Shown: positions 51,033 through 62,051 of the stretch, piece by piece
Position numbering within the stretch: position 1 is the first letter of the stretch
How the letters are laid out: each line of letters opens with the position of its first letter
DNA from: Pseudomonas poae
GTDB lineage: Bacteria > Pseudomonadota > Gammaproteobacteria > Pseudomonadales > Pseudomonadaceae
Assembly (NCBI RefSeq): GCF_001439785.1
Contig: NZ_JYLI01000010.1
Location: 62,001-126,000, forward strand
Direction: 5' to 3'
Length of the DNA stretch: 64,000 nt
The notes under the pieces: generated by a model
Told to the model about the DNA's origin: nothing
The model's input: only the letters and a program-made list of their open reading frames with translations
Databases searched by the model: none
Translations under genes and position numbers: made by a program

Positions 51033-53153
51033 GTGTATTTGGGCCCTCCTCCCCGCTCATCCCTGTTGTTGATGCTGTTGTGCAGCGCTGCCGCCTGCGC
51101 CGATGACCTGTTCCTCGACAGCCAGCCGCTGCCGCAGGTGCTCACCGCCACGCGCCTCAAACAATCGGCCGCCGCCGTGCCTGGCAGCATGACGGTTATC
51201 GACAGCGAATTGATCAAGGCCAGCGGCGCGCGGGATATTGCCGAATTGCTGCGGCTGGTGCCGGGGATGATGGTCGGCTACACCACCGGCAATCAGGCCG
51301 CCGTGAACTATCACGGCACCAGCGCCAGCGATGCGCGCCGCATGCAGGTGCTGATCGACGGCCGTTCGGTGTACCGCGCGGGCCTGGCCACCGTCGACTG
51401 GAGCGATATCCCGGTGGCCATGGAAGATATCGAGCGCATCGAAGTGTTTCGCGGTCCCAACACCGTCAGCTATGGCGCCAATGCGCTGATGGCGGTGGTC
51501 AACATCCTCACGCGCTCACCGGCCAACAGCCAGGGCACGCGGGTAAAGGTGCAGCGCGGCGAACGCGGCATCAATGATGTCTACGCCAGCCAGGGCCTGG
51601 GCTGGGAAACCGGCGATTTGCGCCTGTCGATGTCCGGCCAGCAGGACGATGGCTTCGACAGCGACGCCGTGGGTGCCGACCGTCGCGACAGTCGCCGCCT
51701 GAGCCGCTTCAGCCTGGCCGTGAGCCAGACGCTGAATGCGCAACAAAGCCTCGACTGGCAGTTGAATGCCAAGGAAGGCACCAACCAGCGTCCCTACACC
51801 TACGCGCCAGTGTTCGCCGGGATTACCGAAGGTGGCAATAACTCCGACGTCAACGCCAGGGACTACGCAGGCTCACTGCGCTGGAACATCGATTTCAATC
51901 CCGACCACAGCCTCTATATCCAGGGCTCGGCCCAGCAATGGGACCGCCGCCAGGTCTGGAAGGCTTGCGACGCGAAAGTCTCGTTCAGCCCGGAGCTGAC
52001 CCGCCTGTGGCAACTGAACCCCAACTACGCCGAACTGCTCGCGCGACACATGGACACCTACAGCCAGGGCAGCGCCCCGCCGGGCAGCGCCGCCGAACAG
52101 ACGCTGGGCAACCAGGTGCTCGACCAATGGCGCAACGGTGCCAGCCAGAACGTGTGCGGCGACATCGACCAGAGCACCCGCGAAAGCCGCTACGATCTGG
52201 AGATTCAGGACACCCTCAGCCTGTCCGACAGCCTGCGCCTGGTCAGCGGTATGAACTATCGCTACGACCGCGCCGACTCGGACACCTACTTCAACGGCAC
52301 CCTCGACGACGTCACCTGGCGCCTGTTCGGCCAGCTCGAATGGCGTGCCAGCGAACACTGGCTGCTGCAGGGCGGCGCCATGTATGAAGACACGCGCCTG
52401 AGCGGTCACTCGCTGACGCCCCGAGTGGCGCTGAACTACCTGATCAACCCGCGCCACGGCCTGCGCGCGGTGTACTCCGAAGCCATCCGCTCGCCGGACA
52501 TGTTCGAGAACAACGTCAACTGGAGCTACCGCGTCAACAATCTCAGCTCGCCGGCCTATGGGCAGAACGCCGGGCAATACTTTGTGGTGACACGGGGCCC
52601 GGGCAACCTCGATAAAGAGCTGATGAAATCGCGGGAACTGGGCTATAACGGCTTCTTTGCCGACCTCGGGCTGAACCTGGACGTGAAGCTGTTCTATGAC
52701 GAAATCACTGACATGATCAGCTCGCCGCTACGCAACAACCAATACATCGCCAGCAACGGCAACAGCTCGCGATTTGTCGGCGCCGAGTCGCAACTGGACT
52801 GGCGCCTGAGTGACGCCGACCGTCTGCGGTTCACCTACGCCTACGTCGACGCCACCGCGAGCAACCCGCTGGACAAGGCTCAGACCGCCCGCAACAGCGG
52901 CTCGGCCGGCTGGTTGCGTGAATGGGGTGACGGCTGGTCCAGCGCGCTGTTCTACTACGGCGACGACGCGCTCAACCAATATCGCTTCGAACGGGTCGAC
53001 CTGCGGGTGGCCAAGCGCATTGCCGTGGGCAACGCCAACGTGGAGCTGGCGGGCATGCTGCAACAACGCCTCGACAACCAGCCGACCACCTGGGCCGACA
53101 ATATTTATGATCATCGTCATGTCCTCTACTTCAGCGCGGCGCTGGAGTTCTGA
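51033..53153 (+). CDS. TonB-dependent outer-membrane receptor
   Basis: A 706-residue outer-membrane protein: signal peptide (SLLLMLLCSAAACA), a plug domain (TATRLKQSAAAVPGSMTVID; IERIEVFRGPNTVSYGANAL) and a beta-barrel ending in the outer-membrane signature YFSAALEF. It starts with GTG 51033 or with ATG 51072. It is the first gene of an operon with a periplasmic binding protein and a hybrid kinase, a setting seen for receptors that also signal. The ligand is unknown; no iron-box or cobalamin riboswitch is seen upstream. Confidence 0.88.
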   Translation: MYLGPPPRSSLLLMLLCSAAACADDLFLDSQPLPQVLTATRLKQSAAAVPGSMTVIDSELIKASGARDIAELLRLVPGMMVGYTTGNQAAVNYHGTSASDARRMQVLIDGRSVYRAGLATVDWSDIPVAMEDIERIEVFRGPNTVSYGANALMAVVNILTRSPANSQGTRVKVQRGERGINDVYASQGLGWETGDLRLSMSGQQDDGFDSDAVGADRRDSRRLSRFSLAVSQTLNAQQSLDWQLNAKEGTNQRPYTYAPVFAGITEGGNNSDVNARDYAGSLRWNIDFNPDHSLYIQGSAQQWDRRQVWKACDAKVSFSPELTRLWQLNPNYAELLARHMDTYSQGSAPPGSAAEQTLGNQVLDQWRNGASQNVCGDIDQSTRESRYDLEIQDTLSLSDSLRLVSGMNYRYDRADSDTYFNGTLDDVTWRLFGQLEWRASEHWLLQGGAMYEDTRLSGHSLTPRVALNYLINPRHGLRAVYSEAIRSPDMFENNVNWSYRVNNLSSPAYGQNAGQYFVVTRGPGNLDKELMKSRELGYNGFFADLGLNLDVKLFYDEITDMISSPLRNNQYIASNGNSSRFVGAESQLDWRLSDADRLRFTYAYVDATASNPLDKAQTARNSGSAGWLREWGDGWSSALFYYGDDALNQYRFERVDLRVAKRIAVGNANVELAGMLQQRLDNQPTTWADNIYDHRHVLYFSAALEF

Positions 53154-53154
53154 C

Positions 53155-54084
53155 ATGGCCAATCAGTCACGGACGACCTTCCTCTCTTTCGCCAGGCTGT
53201 GGCAGCGCGCCCTGCTGCTGATCGGCCTGCTGCTGACCGCGCCGGCGTGGAGCGCCAACATTCTGCTGACCGCAGCCGAAGACAGCGCGGGCGTGCAGGA
53301 CTTCGCCCAGGCACTGGCCCGGCAGCGCCCCGCAGACCACGTCACCTTCACCCCGCTCAAGGACCTGCCGGCGCCGCGCCAATTGCCAGCCGACACGCGC
53401 CTGATCCTGCTTGACCTGCCCGGCCTCGACTGGCGCCTGCAAGACATCGAAGGGCCGCCGACCCTGGTGCTGCGCATCAGCCGCCTGCAAGCACACCAGC
53501 GTCTGGGCACCCGCTTGCCGGCGCACATCAGCCTGCTGTGGAGCGACCCGCCGCTGGACCGCCAGTTACGCCTGATCACCGGCATCCTGCCGCAGGCCCG
53601 GCGCATCGGCGTGCTCTATGGCAACGACAGTGAATTCCTGCTGCGCGAGCTGAGCCAATACGCCGCGCCCCTGGGCCTGGAAATCGTGCCGCAACTGTGG
53701 AACAACATTAACGACAGTCGCCCGCTGCAAAGCCTGTTCAGGACCAGCGACGTGCTGCTCGGCCTCGACGATCCGCAACTGTACAACCCCAAGACCGCAA
53801 AGAACCTGCTGTTGAGCAGCTACGCCCAGCAACTGCCGCTGGTGGGCCCAAACGCCGGCTTCGTCAAGGCCGGCAGTCTGGCCAGCACCTACAGCGACCA
53901 GACCGACTGGCTGGGCGTGCTCGACCGTTTGCTTGACCGCCCGCCGGCCAGCTGGCCGCGCACGTTGTACCCACAACACTTCAAAGTCGTGGGCAACCCG
54001 CAGGTCGCGCGCTCACTGGGTATCGAACACGTCGATGAAAGCAACGTCGCCGCGCGGCTCGCCGAAGGAGAAAAACGCCCATGA
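53155..54084 (+). CDS. Periplasmic ABC-type substrate-binding protein (TrpX-like)
   Basis: A 309-residue protein with a signal peptide ([15 protein letters not shown]) and a type I periplasmic-binding fold ([33 protein letters not shown]) similar to the ABC_sub_bind/TrpX group. No ABC permease or ATPase is nearby. It starts one base after the receptor stop (TGACATG) and overlaps the kinase start (ATGA). It may present a ligand to the kinase rather than serve transport; that is inference. Confidence 0.8.
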   Translation: MANQSRTTFLSFARLWQRALLLIGLLLTAPAWSANILLTAAEDSAGVQDFAQALARQRPADHVTFTPLKDLPAPRQLPADTRLILLDLPGLDWRLQDIEGPPTLVLRISRLQAHQRLGTRLPAHISLLWSDPPLDRQLRLITGILPQARRIGVLYGNDSEFLLRELSQYAAPLGLEIVPQLWNNINDSRPLQSLFRTSDVLLGLDDPQLYNPKTAKNLLLSSYAQQLPLVGPNAGFVKAGSLASTYSDQTDWLGVLDRLLDRPPASWPRTLYPQHFKVVGNPQVARSLGIEHVDESNVAARLAEGEKRP

Positions 54085-55982
54085 CCTTGCGTCGTCGTTG
54101 GGATATCAACACCCGCACCCAGCTCATCACCCTGGGCCCGGCGCTGTTGCTTACGTTGCTGTTGATCAGCTTCTTTACCTTCGTGCGTATCCAGGACTTG
54201 CGCCAGGAGCTGGACCATACCGGCCAGCTGATTGCCAACCAACTGGCGCCCGCCACCGAGTACGGCGTCATTTCCGGCAACAACGATGTGCTCGACAGCC
54301 TGCTGCGCGCCACGCTGGCCACGCCCCATGTGCGCTTTCTGGAGATTCAGGACGCCGCCGAAAACATTCTGGTGTACGTCGAGCAACCGTCGGAAAAGCA
54401 CGATCGCTCGTTGTCGGTAAAGGTGTTTCAGGCACCGATCCGCCTGCAGCATATCCAATTGGGCAGCGATTTTTTCCAGGACAACCTCAACGAATCCAAG
54501 GCGCCGCGCGCGGATTATCTGGGGCGCGTGATCGTCGGCATGTCCAACGATGCCTTCAGCCAGCGCCAGCAGGAGATTCTGTTCAAGGCCGGCATCCTCG
54601 CGCTGTTCGCCCTGCTGTTTACCTTCCTGCTGGCGCGGCGCCTGGCGGCCAGCCTGTCGCAGCCAATCAGCGCAATGGGCCATGCGGTGAAGGCCATCCA
54701 GCAAGGCGAGTACAAGACTGCGCTGCCGATCGTGGATGACTCGGAACTGGGCGACCTGTCACGTCACATCAACAACCTGGCCGCCGGCCTGCAACAGGCC
54801 AGCCGCGAACAGCAACAGGCCATGGCGCAACTGATCCAGACCCGCGAGGAAGCCGAGCGGGCCAACAATGCCAAATCGGACTTTTTGGCGATGATGAGCC
54901 ACGAGCTGCGCACGCCGATGAATGGGGTGTTGGGCATGCTGCAGTTGCTGGAAACCACCGAGATGACCGAAGAGCAGACCGAATACGCGGCGCTGGCCTC
55001 CGAGTCCACCGAGCATCTGCTGAAGGTCATCAATGACATCCTCGATTTCTCGCGCATCGAGCGCGCGGCCCTGGAGCTGGAGCATATCGCGTTCAACCTC
55101 GCCGACCTGGTCAACAGCAGCGCCCACGCCTTCCGGCACAGCGCCCAGCAGCGCGGGCTGACGCTCAACCTGCCGATGCCGCCGGGCCTCGATACGCTGC
55201 GGGTCAAGGGCGACCCCACGCGTATCCGCCAAATCCTGGTGAACCTGATCGGCAATGCACTCAAGTTCACCGAGCATGGCAGCGTGAGTGTCGAGCCCCA
55301 CTGGCAACCCCTCGACCATGAGCTGGTGTGGTTCACTTGCAGCGTGCGCGACAGCGGCATCGGTATCGGTGCCGAACACCTGGAGTCGATGTTCGACGCG
55401 TTCCAGCAGGCTGACAGCTCGATTTCCAGACGCTATGGCGGCACCGGATTGGGACTGCCCATCGCGCGCACCCTGGCCGAACGCATGGGCGGTACCCTGC
55501 GCGCGCAAAGCGAAGAAGGCCGTGGCTCGGTGTTTACCCTGGAAATACCCCTGGCCATCGATCAGCAGAGCCTGCCGACGATTGCCCAGGATGCCCAAAG
55601 CAAGCACGGCGCGGGCGATGGCCGCCATGTGTTGCTGGTGGAGGACAACCCGGTCAATCGCACGGTAGTGGAAGCCATGTTGCGCAGCCTCGGCTTTGAA
55701 GTCAGCCTGGCCACCGACGGCGCCGAGGCGATCCGTAGCGCAGAAAGCCTGATGTTCACCGCGATCCTGATGGATTGCCGGCTGCCAGTGATCGATGGCT
55801 ACGAGGCAACCCGGCAGATTCGCCAACTGCCCGGCTGCGCCGATCTGCCGATCATTGCGCTCACCGCCAACGCCTTGCAGGGCGACCGTGAAGCGTGCCT
55901 CGCAGCCGGAATGAACGATTACCTGGCCAAGCCGTTCAAACGTACGGATTTGCAGCAGATCCTGCAGCGCTGGGTGCAATAG
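54081..55982 (+). CDS. Hybrid sensor histidine kinase, PA1611-like
   Basis: A 633-residue kinase: membrane helices near 14-34 and 165-185 around a periplasmic sensor region ([20 protein letters not shown], as in BarA-type CHASE8 sensors), HAMP, HisKA (His274 in [12 protein letters not shown]), ATPase domain ([20 protein letters not shown]) and a C-terminal receiver (Asp565 in [12 protein letters not shown]). There is no Hpt domain. Its place just before fabA matches P. aeruginosa PA1611, a kinase known to feed the separate HptB protein and to interact with RetS. The link to HptB is therefore likely but not shown here. Confidence 0.88.
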   Translation: MTLRRRWDINTRTQLITLGPALLLTLLLISFFTFVRIQDLRQELDHTGQLIANQLAPATEYGVISGNNDVLDSLLRATLATPHVRFLEIQDAAENILVYVEQPSEKHDRSLSVKVFQAPIRLQHIQLGSDFFQDNLNESKAPRADYLGRVIVGMSNDAFSQRQQEILFKAGILALFALLFTFLLARRLAASLSQPISAMGHAVKAIQQGEYKTALPIVDDSELGDLSRHINNLAAGLQQASREQQQAMAQLIQTREEAERANNAKSDFLAMMSHELRTPMNGVLGMLQLLETTEMTEEQTEYAALASESTEHLLKVINDILDFSRIERAALELEHIAFNLADLVNSSAHAFRHSAQQRGLTLNLPMPPGLDTLRVKGDPTRIRQILVNLIGNALKFTEHGSVSVEPHWQPLDHELVWFTCSVRDSGIGIGAEHLESMFDAFQQADSSISRRYGGTGLGLPIARTLAERMGGTLRAQSEEGRGSVFTLEIPLAIDQQSLPTIAQDAQSKHGAGDGRHVLLVEDNPVNRTVVEAMLRSLGFEVSLATDGAEAIRSAESLMFTAILMDCRLPVIDGYEATRQIRQLPGCADLPIIALTANALQGDREACLAAGMNDYLAKPFKRTDLQQILQRWVQ

Positions 55983-56080
55983 CGCGGCGCCATCAGGCAT
56001 CTGCGACTGGCGTGAAACACTAAATTGCGGCAGTCTTAGGCACCCAAACGGGCAGATAAACAGGCCCGGTTTAAAATTTC

Positions 56081-56098
56081 AGTGAACAAGTGTACATT
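56081..56098. promoter_or_regulatory. DesT/FabR-like operator upstream of fabA
   Basis: AGTGAACAAGTGTACATT contains the near-palindrome TGAACA-AG-TGTACA, similar to the TGAAC-type boxes bound by TetR-family unsaturated fatty-acid regulators (DesT in P. aeruginosa, FabR in E. coli). It lies 134 bases before the fabA start. Confidence 0.6.
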
Positions 56099-56231
56099 GA
56101 GTGCCTTGACGCTGTGACTTTCACTACAACGCAATAGTCTACGTGTAGGCTGCCGGCATGAGGCATGAACGCTTCATTCGGTTCGGGAAGATTTGCCCTG
56201 CCCCGCCGCATGGGATTATTGAGGAGCTCGC

Positions 56232-56747
56232 ATGACCAAACAAAACGCCTTTACTCGGGAAGACCTGCTGCGCTGCAGTCGCGGTGAGCTGTTCGGCCCA
56301 GGTAACGCGCAACTGCCCGCCCCGAACATGCTGATGGTGGATCGCATCACTCATATCAGCGAAGAGGGTGGCAAGTACGGCAAAGGTGAATTGGTCGCCG
56401 AGCTGGATATCACTCCGGACCTGTGGTTCTTCGCCTGCCATTTCGAAGGCGATCCGGTGATGCCAGGCTGCCTGGGCCTCGACGCCATGTGGCAACTGGT
56501 CGGCTTTTACCTGGGCTGGCAGGGTCTGCCAGGCCGCGGTCGCGCCCTGGGCTCCGGCGAAGTGAAGTTCTTCGGCCAGGTCCTGCCGACCGCCAAGAAG
56601 GTCACCTACAACATTCAAATCAAGCGCGTCCTCAAGGGCAAGCTGAACCTGGCCATTGCCGATGGTTCGGTGACTGTCGACGGTCGCGAGATTTATACTG
56701 CCGAAGGCCTTCGGGTCGGCGTATTCACTTCCACTGACAACTTTTAA
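56232..56747 (+). CDS. fabA: 3-hydroxydecanoyl-ACP dehydratase/isomerase FabA
   Basis: A 171-residue FabA starting [20 protein letters not shown]. The catalytic His is in [15 protein letters not shown] and the catalytic Asp in CLGLDAMWQ. It makes the cis-3-decenoyl-ACP that starts unsaturated fatty-acid synthesis. It is 11 bases upstream of fabB, its obligate partner. GAGGAG lies before ATG 56232. Confidence 0.97.
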   Translation: MTKQNAFTREDLLRCSRGELFGPGNAQLPAPNMLMVDRITHISEEGGKYGKGELVAELDITPDLWFFACHFEGDPVMPGCLGLDAMWQLVGFYLGWQGLPGRGRALGSGEVKFFGQVLPTAKKVTYNIQIKRVLKGKLNLAIADGSVTVDGREIYTAEGLRVGVFTSTDNF

Positions 56748-56758
56748 GGGTTATCCGC

Positions 56759-57979
56759 ATGCGCCGCGTCGTTATCACTGGTCTGGGCATCGTTTCTTGC
56801 CTGGGCAATGACAAAGAGACCGTCACCGCTAACCTGCGTGCAAGTCGCCCTGGCATCCGCTTCAACCCGGAATATGCCGAAATGGGTCTGCGTAGCCAGG
56901 TTTCCGGCTCCATCGACCTGCCCCTCGAAGAACTGATCGATCGCAAGATCTATCGCTTCGTCGGCCACGCTGCCGCCTACGCCTACCTGGCCATGAAAGA
57001 CGCGATCGCCGATTCAGGCCTGAGCGAAGATCAGGTATCGAACGTACGCACCGGTTTGATCGCCGGTTCCGGCGGCGCATCCACCCTCAACCAGATGGAA
57101 GCGCTGGACATCCTGCGCGAGAAAGGCGTGAAGCGCGTCGGCCCGTACCGTGTAACGCGGACCATGGGCAGCACCGTGTCGGCCTGCCTGGCCACGCCGT
57201 TTGCCATCAAGGGCGTCAACTACTCGATCTCCTCGGCCTGCGCCACCAGCGCCCACTGCATCGGGACTGCCGTTGAGCAGATCCAGCTGGGCAAGCAGGA
57301 CATCGTGTTCGCCGGCGGCGGTGAAGAAGAGCATTGGAGCCAGTCGTTCCTGTTCGACGCCATGGGCGCCCTCTCCACCCAGTACAACGAAACCCCGGAA
57401 AAGGCCTCCCGCGCCTACGACGCCAAGCGTGACGGTTTCGTCATCGCCGGCGGTGGCGGCATGGTGGTGGTCGAGGAGCTGGAACACGCTCTGGCCCGTG
57501 GCGCGAAGATCTACGCGGAAATCGTCGGCTACGGCGCCACTTCCGACGGCTACGACATGGTTGCGCCAAGCGGCGAAGGCGCCATCCGTTGCATGCAGAT
57601 GGCCATGTCCACCGTTGACACCCCGATCGACTACCTGAACACCCATGGCACCTCCACTCCAGTCGGCGACGCCAAGGAAATGGAAGGCGTGCGTGCGGTA
57701 TTCGGCGACAAGGCGCCGGCCATCAGCTCCACCAAGAGCCTGTCGGGTCACTCCCTGGGCGCCGCTGGCGTGCACGAAGCGATCTACTGCCTGCTGATGA
57801 TGGAAGGCAACTTCATGGCCGGTTCGGCCAACATCGACGAGATTGATCCGGTTGTGGCAGATATGCCAATCCTGACCAAGACCGTTGAGAACGCCACCAT
57901 CAATACCGTGATGAGCAACAGCTTCGGCTTTGGCGGCACCAACGCGACGCTGGTACTCAAGCGCTGGCAGGGCAAGTAA
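56759..57979 (+). CDS. fabB: Beta-ketoacyl-ACP synthase I FabB
   Basis: A 406-residue ketosynthase with the Cys-His-His triad in [23 protein letters not shown] and [14 protein letters not shown]. With FabA it elongates cis-3-decenoyl-ACP toward unsaturated fatty acids. A strong terminator follows. Confidence 0.97.
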   Translation: MRRVVITGLGIVSCLGNDKETVTANLRASRPGIRFNPEYAEMGLRSQVSGSIDLPLEELIDRKIYRFVGHAAAYAYLAMKDAIADSGLSEDQVSNVRTGLIAGSGGASTLNQMEALDILREKGVKRVGPYRVTRTMGSTVSACLATPFAIKGVNYSISSACATSAHCIGTAVEQIQLGKQDIVFAGGGEEEHWSQSFLFDAMGALSTQYNETPEKASRAYDAKRDGFVIAGGGGMVVVEELEHALARGAKIYAEIVGYGATSDGYDMVAPSGEGAIRCMQMAMSTVDTPIDYLNTHGTSTPVGDAKEMEGVRAVFGDKAPAISSTKSLSGHSLGAAGVHEAIYCLLMMEGNFMAGSANIDEIDPVVADMPILTKTVENATINTVMSNSFGFGGTNATLVLKRWQGK

Positions 57980-58000
57980 GGCCTGCAGCTTGACCCCACG

Positions 58001-58030
58001 AAAAAGCCCCGACTGGTTCGGGGCTTTTTT
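58001..58030 (+). terminator. Rho-independent terminator of fabA-fabB
   Basis: AAAAAGCCCCGACTGGTTCG then GGGCTTTTTT forms a GC-rich hairpin with a run of six T. Confidence 0.92.
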
Positions 58031-58060
58031 GTGGGTGATCACCAGATATCAAAAATCAAC

Positions 58061-58090
58061 ATGTGGGAGGGAGCAAGCCCCCTCCCACAT
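58061..58090. repeat. REP hairpin
   Basis: ATGTGGGAGGGAGCAAGCCC then CCTCCCACAT form a single REP hairpin in the convergent gap between fabB and the amidohydrolase gene. Confidence 0.85.
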
Positions 58091-58102
58091 TGGATACTGC
58101 GC

Positions 58103-59110
58103 TCAACGAGAGGTCTTGGGCAGCACGGCCAGGAAATTGTCCCGCGCAACCTTGTGGGCCACGTCCTCGGGCAGCGCATCGAGGAAGGGGTCAAAGCGGC
58201 GCATTTCCTTACCCAGCTTGTTGAAGCGACCTACCACGTCAGAGCCGAGCATGAAGCGCTCCGGGAAGCGCTCCACCAGCTTTACCCACTCAGGCCTGGG
58301 TTTGCCCGCCTCGTCCAGTAGATAAGGCGTGAGCATGCTCCAGGAGAGGTCGATGTACAGATTGGGGTAGGCCTCCAGCAGGCGCGTCAAGGTGGGCAGC
58401 AAAAAGTCCATCTGCACTTGATGACGGTGGATCTCCAGGCTCGTACCGGCATGCGCCCAGATAAACCGCGTGTGCGGGTGATTGCGCAGCGGCTCTTCGA
58501 CCTCTGCCAGATACAACGGGTTGCGCTCGCGCTTGGAGGTGATGTTGGAATGCAGCATCACCGGCAAATCGTTTTCGGCCGCCAGGTGGTAAATACGCGT
58601 CATGGCCTCGTTGTTGGCGCGCGGGGTGTCCCCCGCCGTCAGGGCTGTCAGGTCGTCATGGCGGGTGAACACTTCACCGATGCCCTGCCACAGGCCGGGA
58701 TTGAGGTCGAGCGTGCGCTGGATATGCGCAGCGGAATTCTTGTCATTGGGGTTGAAGCCGGACAGAAAAGGATGAAAGCGCAGGCGCTGTTCAGGTGTGA
58801 GCTTATTGACCGCCGCCGCGACAATCACGTCGGTGGCGCTGTACCAGTAGGCATCGGCATCGTCACCGGCGTAATAGCGCGGACGCTTGGGCTCGTCTTC
58901 GTGCCATTTTTTCGCCACGGGAATGCCGGAAATCATCACATGCTCGATGCGATTGTCCGCCATGGCCTTGAGCAGCTTGTCCATGCCGGCGGTTTCCTGA
59001 AAGAAATCCACGTAATGCAGGTGGGCATCGCTGTAGGCATAGTCGCGGGCCTGTGCGACGAGGCTGGCGAAGGTGAGCAACAAGGCGAGGCTCAGGCGAG
59101 TCCAGGGCAC
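58103..59110 (-). CDS. Exported amidohydrolase family protein
   Basis: A 335-residue Amidohydro_2-type enzyme with a signal peptide (PWTRLSLALLLTFASLVAQA) and barrel motifs SDAHLHYVDF (metal His-x-His), GIGEVFTRHD, LPVMLHSNIT, FIWAHAGTS and MLGSDVVGRF (Asp). It starts with GTG 59110 behind GGAGATCG; longer starts would hide the signal peptide. Probably a periplasmic metal-dependent hydrolase or decarboxylase-type enzyme; substrate is unknown. Confidence 0.82.
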   Translation of the reverse strand: MPWTRLSLALLLTFASLVAQARDYAYSDAHLHYVDFFQETAGMDKLLKAMADNRIEHVMISGIPVAKKWHEDEPKRPRYYAGDDADAYWYSATDVIVAAAVNKLTPEQRLRFHPFLSGFNPNDKNSAAHIQRTLDLNPGLWQGIGEVFTRHDDLTALTAGDTPRANNEAMTRIYHLAAENDLPVMLHSNITSKRERNPLYLAEVEEPLRNHPHTRFIWAHAGTSLEIHRHQVQMDFLLPTLTRLLEAYPNLYIDLSWSMLTPYLLDEAGKPRPEWVKLVERFPERFMLGSDVVGRFNKLGKEMRRFDPFLDALPEDVAHKVARDNFLAVLPKTSR

Positions 59111-59164
59111 GGGGCGATCTCCATCGAGGTGAATCAGGGGAATGGGGTTGCCTGCCAGATAGCT

Positions 59165-59237
59165 ATCGGGAGCAAGCCCCCTCCCACATTCAGATCGGTG
59201 AACACGATCACGATGTGAGAGGAAGCTTGCTCCCGAT
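59165..59237. repeat. Paired REP (REPIN)
   Basis: ATCGGGAGCAAGCCCCCTCC plus CACAT at 59165-59189 pairs with ATGTGAGAGGAAGCTTGCTC plus CCGAT at 59213-59237. It separates the dienelactone hydrolase and amidohydrolase genes. Confidence 0.85.
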
Positions 59238-59261
59238 GAGGCCCGAACAGACGCCGAAGCA

Positions 59262-59990
59262 TCAGCCCTTGAACACTTCATCCAGCAAGTTATGCATGGA
59301 CTGGAACGCGCGTGCAGAGGTCTTCGCGTCATACATCATCTTGCCCGGCACGTTCGCATGGGGGTCGGTGAAGGAGTGCACCGCGCCGCCGTAGCTCAGC
59401 AGTTGCCAATCCACACCGGCCGCGTTCATTTCATCTTCGAACGCCGGCAATTGCTCCTTGGGCACCAACGGGTCGGAGGCGCCGTGCAGCACCAGCACCG
59501 AGCCCTTGATGTTCTTCGCGTCCGCCGGGTTGGGCGTATCGAGGGTGCCATGGAACGACACGGCGGCTTTCACAGGTGCGCCGGTGCGCGCCAGCTCCAG
59601 TGAGCAGCAACCGCCGAAGCAGAAACCAAAGGTCGCGAGTTTCGAGGTATCCACTGCCGCTTCGGTCTGGCCTTGCAGTTGCTCGAACGCCACCTGCATG
59701 CGCGTGTTGAGCAACGGGCGGTCGTTCTTCAACGGCATCATCGCCGCGCCGGCTTCATCGCCGTTCGACGGGCGCACGGTTTGTCCGTAGAGGTCGGCAA
59801 TCAGCACCACGTAGCCCTTGGCGGCGACGCTCTTGGCAATTTCTTCGGCCCCTGCACTCACGCCCATCCAGTTCGGCGCCATCAGCAGGCCCGGCAGCGG
59901 CCCCTTGTGGCTGGCGTCGAACGCCAGGCGGCTTTCATAAGACTGGCCATCGATCTGATAGACCACGGAACGCACGGTGACTTGGCTCAT
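59262..59990 (-). CDS. Dienelactone hydrolase family protein
   Basis: A 242-residue alpha/beta hydrolase with the Cys nucleophile in GFCFGGCCSLELA, Asp in HGASDPLVP and His in GAVHSFTDP, the Cys-Asp-His triad of dienelactone hydrolases. The natural substrate is unclear, since no chlorocatechol pathway is present. It is next to htpG, as I remember for P. aeruginosa. Confidence 0.9.
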   Translation of the reverse strand: MSQVTVRSVVYQIDGQSYESRLAFDASHKGPLPGLLMAPNWMGVSAGAEEIAKSVAAKGYVVLIADLYGQTVRPSNGDEAGAAMMPLKNDRPLLNTRMQVAFEQLQGQTEAAVDTSKLATFGFCFGGCCSLELARTGAPVKAAVSFHGTLDTPNPADAKNIKGSVLVLHGASDPLVPKEQLPAFEDEMNAAGVDWQLLSYGGAVHSFTDPHANVPGKMMYDAKTSARAFQSMHNLLDEVFKG

Positions 59991-60021
59991 GATTTACTCC
60001 AGTTGAGGTGCACTAAAATGA

Positions 60022-60045
60022 AAAAACCCGCCGAAGCGGGTTTTT
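60022..60045 (-). terminator. Terminator downstream of htpG
   Basis: AAAAACCCGCCGAAGCGGGTTTTT forms a hairpin with A and T tracts on both sides just after the htpG stop. Confidence 0.88.
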
Positions 60046-60057
60046 CCTGCAGCGGTG

Positions 60058-61962
60058 TTAAACCGACAGTTCAACCAACAGCTTGTTCAGTCGGCGCACA
60101 TAGGCGGCCGGGTCTTTCAGGCTGTCGCCAGCGGCCAGGGCTGCCTGGTCGAAGAGGATGTGCGACAGGTCGCCAAAACGCTCTTCGCTCTGCTCGCCAT
60201 CGAGTTTCTCGATCAGCGGGTGCGCCGGGTTGAATTCGAAGATCGGCTTGGAATCCGGAACCTTCTGCCCGCTGGCTTCGAGGATCTGACGCATCTGCAT
60301 GCCCAGGTCCTGCTCGCCGATGGCCAGGATCGCCGGAGAGTCGGTCAGGCGGTGGGAAACCCGCACTTCGCTGACAGCCTCGCCCAGGGACGCCTTGATC
60401 CGCTCAACCAGGCCCTCTTTGGACTTGGCGACCTCTTCGGCTTCCTTCTTCTCTTCTTCAGAGTCAAGGTTACCCAGGTCCAGATCACCACGGGCCACAT
60501 CGACGAACGATTTGCCGTCGAACTCGGTGAGGTAGCTCATCAGCCACTCATCAATACGGTCGGTCAGCAGCAGCACTTCGATGCCTTTCTTGCGGAAGAC
60601 TTCCAGGTGCGGACTGTTCTTGACCTGCGCGTAGGTTTCACCGGTGAGGTAGTAGATCTTGTCCTGACCTTCCTTGGCGCGCGCCAGGTAGTCGGCCAGC
60701 GACACCACCTGCTCGCCGTCTTCGCCCTGGGTGGAGGCAAAGCGCAGCAGGCCGGCAATTTTTTCCTTGTTGGCGAAATCTTCAGCCGGGCCTTCTTTCA
60801 TGACCTGACCGAAGTTTTTCCAGAAGCCCTTGTATTGCTCAGGCTCGTTCTTCGCCAGCTTCTCCAGCATGTCGAGTACGCGCTTGGTCAGCGCCGACTT
60901 CATGGAGTCGATGATCGGATCTTTCTGCAGGATTTCCCGCGACACGTTCAGCGACAGGTCATTGGAATCGACCACGCCCTTGATGAAGCGCAGGTACAGC
61001 GGCAGGAAGGACTCCGCCTGGTCCATCACGAACACGCGCTGCACGTAGAGCTTCAGGCCTTTGGGGGCTTCGCGCTGGTACAGGTCGAACGGGGCGCGGG
61101 CCGGCACGTACAGCAGCGAGCTGTACTCGAGCTTGCCCTCAACCTTGTTGTGGCTCCAGCTCAGCGGGTTTTCGTAGTCGTGACCGATGTGCTTGTAGAA
61201 CTCCTGGTATTCCTCGTCCTTGATCTCGGTACGCGGACGGGTCCACAAGGCGCTGGCGCGGTTGACGGTTTCCCACTCCTCGGCAGGCTTCTCTTCGCCT
61301 TCAGCCGCGGTCTGCTCCTTGGGCAACTCAATCGGCAATGCGATGTGGTCGGAGTATTTCTTGATGATGTTGCGCAGGCGCCAGCCATCGGCGAATTCGT
61401 CTTCACCGGATTTGAGGTGCAGCACGATACGGGTACCACGGTCGGCCTTGTCGATCGTGGCGATTTCAAACTCGCCCTCGCCTTTGGACGCCCAGTGCAC
61501 GCCTTCGCTGGCCGCGAGACCGGCACGGCGGCTGAACACTTCAACCTTGTCGGCGACGATGAAGGCCGAGTAGAAGCCCACACCGAACTGACCGATCAGG
61601 TGCGAATCTTTTTTCTGATCGCCCGACAGGTTCTTCATGAAATCTGCGGTGCCGGATTTGGCGATGGTCCCCAGGTGGGTGATCGCATCATCACGGCTCA
61701 TGCCGATACCGTTGTCTTCGAGCGTGACGGTTTTCGCGTCCTTGTCGTAGCTCACACGGATTTTCAGCTCAGCGCCACCTTCCAGCAATTCAGGCTTGGA
61801 CAGGGCTTCGAAGCGTAATTTGTCGACCGCGTCAGAGGCGTTCGAGATCAATTCGCGAAGGAAAATTTCCTTGTTGGAATACAGCGAATGGATCATGAGG
61901 TGCAGCAGTTGCTTCACCTCGGTCTGGAAGCCCAGGGTTTCCTTTTGAGTTTCCACACTCAT
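60058..61962 (-). CDS. htpG: Molecular chaperone HtpG (Hsp90)
   Basis: A 634-residue Hsp90 starting [20 protein letters not shown], with the GHKL ATP site ([41 protein letters not shown]). It is an ATP-dependent cytosolic chaperone. GGAG lies before both ATG 61968 and ATG 61962; the second matches the family start. No heat-shock promoter was identified with confidence. Confidence 0.97.
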   Translation of the reverse strand: MSVETQKETLGFQTEVKQLLHLMIHSLYSNKEIFLRELISNASDAVDKLRFEALSKPELLEGGAELKIRVSYDKDAKTVTLEDNGIGMSRDDAITHLGTIAKSGTADFMKNLSGDQKKDSHLIGQFGVGFYSAFIVADKVEVFSRRAGLAASEGVHWASKGEGEFEIATIDKADRGTRIVLHLKSGEDEFADGWRLRNIIKKYSDHIALPIELPKEQTAAEGEEKPAEEWETVNRASALWTRPRTEIKDEEYQEFYKHIGHDYENPLSWSHNKVEGKLEYSSLLYVPARAPFDLYQREAPKGLKLYVQRVFVMDQAESFLPLYLRFIKGVVDSNDLSLNVSREILQKDPIIDSMKSALTKRVLDMLEKLAKNEPEQYKGFWKNFGQVMKEGPAEDFANKEKIAGLLRFASTQGEDGEQVVSLADYLARAKEGQDKIYYLTGETYAQVKNSPHLEVFRKKGIEVLLLTDRIDEWLMSYLTEFDGKSFVDVARGDLDLGNLDSEEEKKEAEEVAKSKEGLVERIKASLGEAVSEVRVSHRLTDSPAILAIGEQDLGMQMRQILEASGQKVPDSKPIFEFNPAHPLIEKLDGEQSEERFGDLSHILFDQAALAAGDSLKDPAAYVRRLNKLLVELSV

Positions 61963-62051
61963 GGTCATCAAACTCCAATTGGATGGCAATGGCCGCGCCC
62001 GAAAGGGTTGGCGGCGGGTTGTCATCAAAGTTGGGGGCTAACGGAAGGATT

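Noticed and set aside
60055..61818. 587-codon plus-strand frame opposite htpG
   Set aside because: Long antisense shadow of the conserved htpG gene, explained by codon bias.
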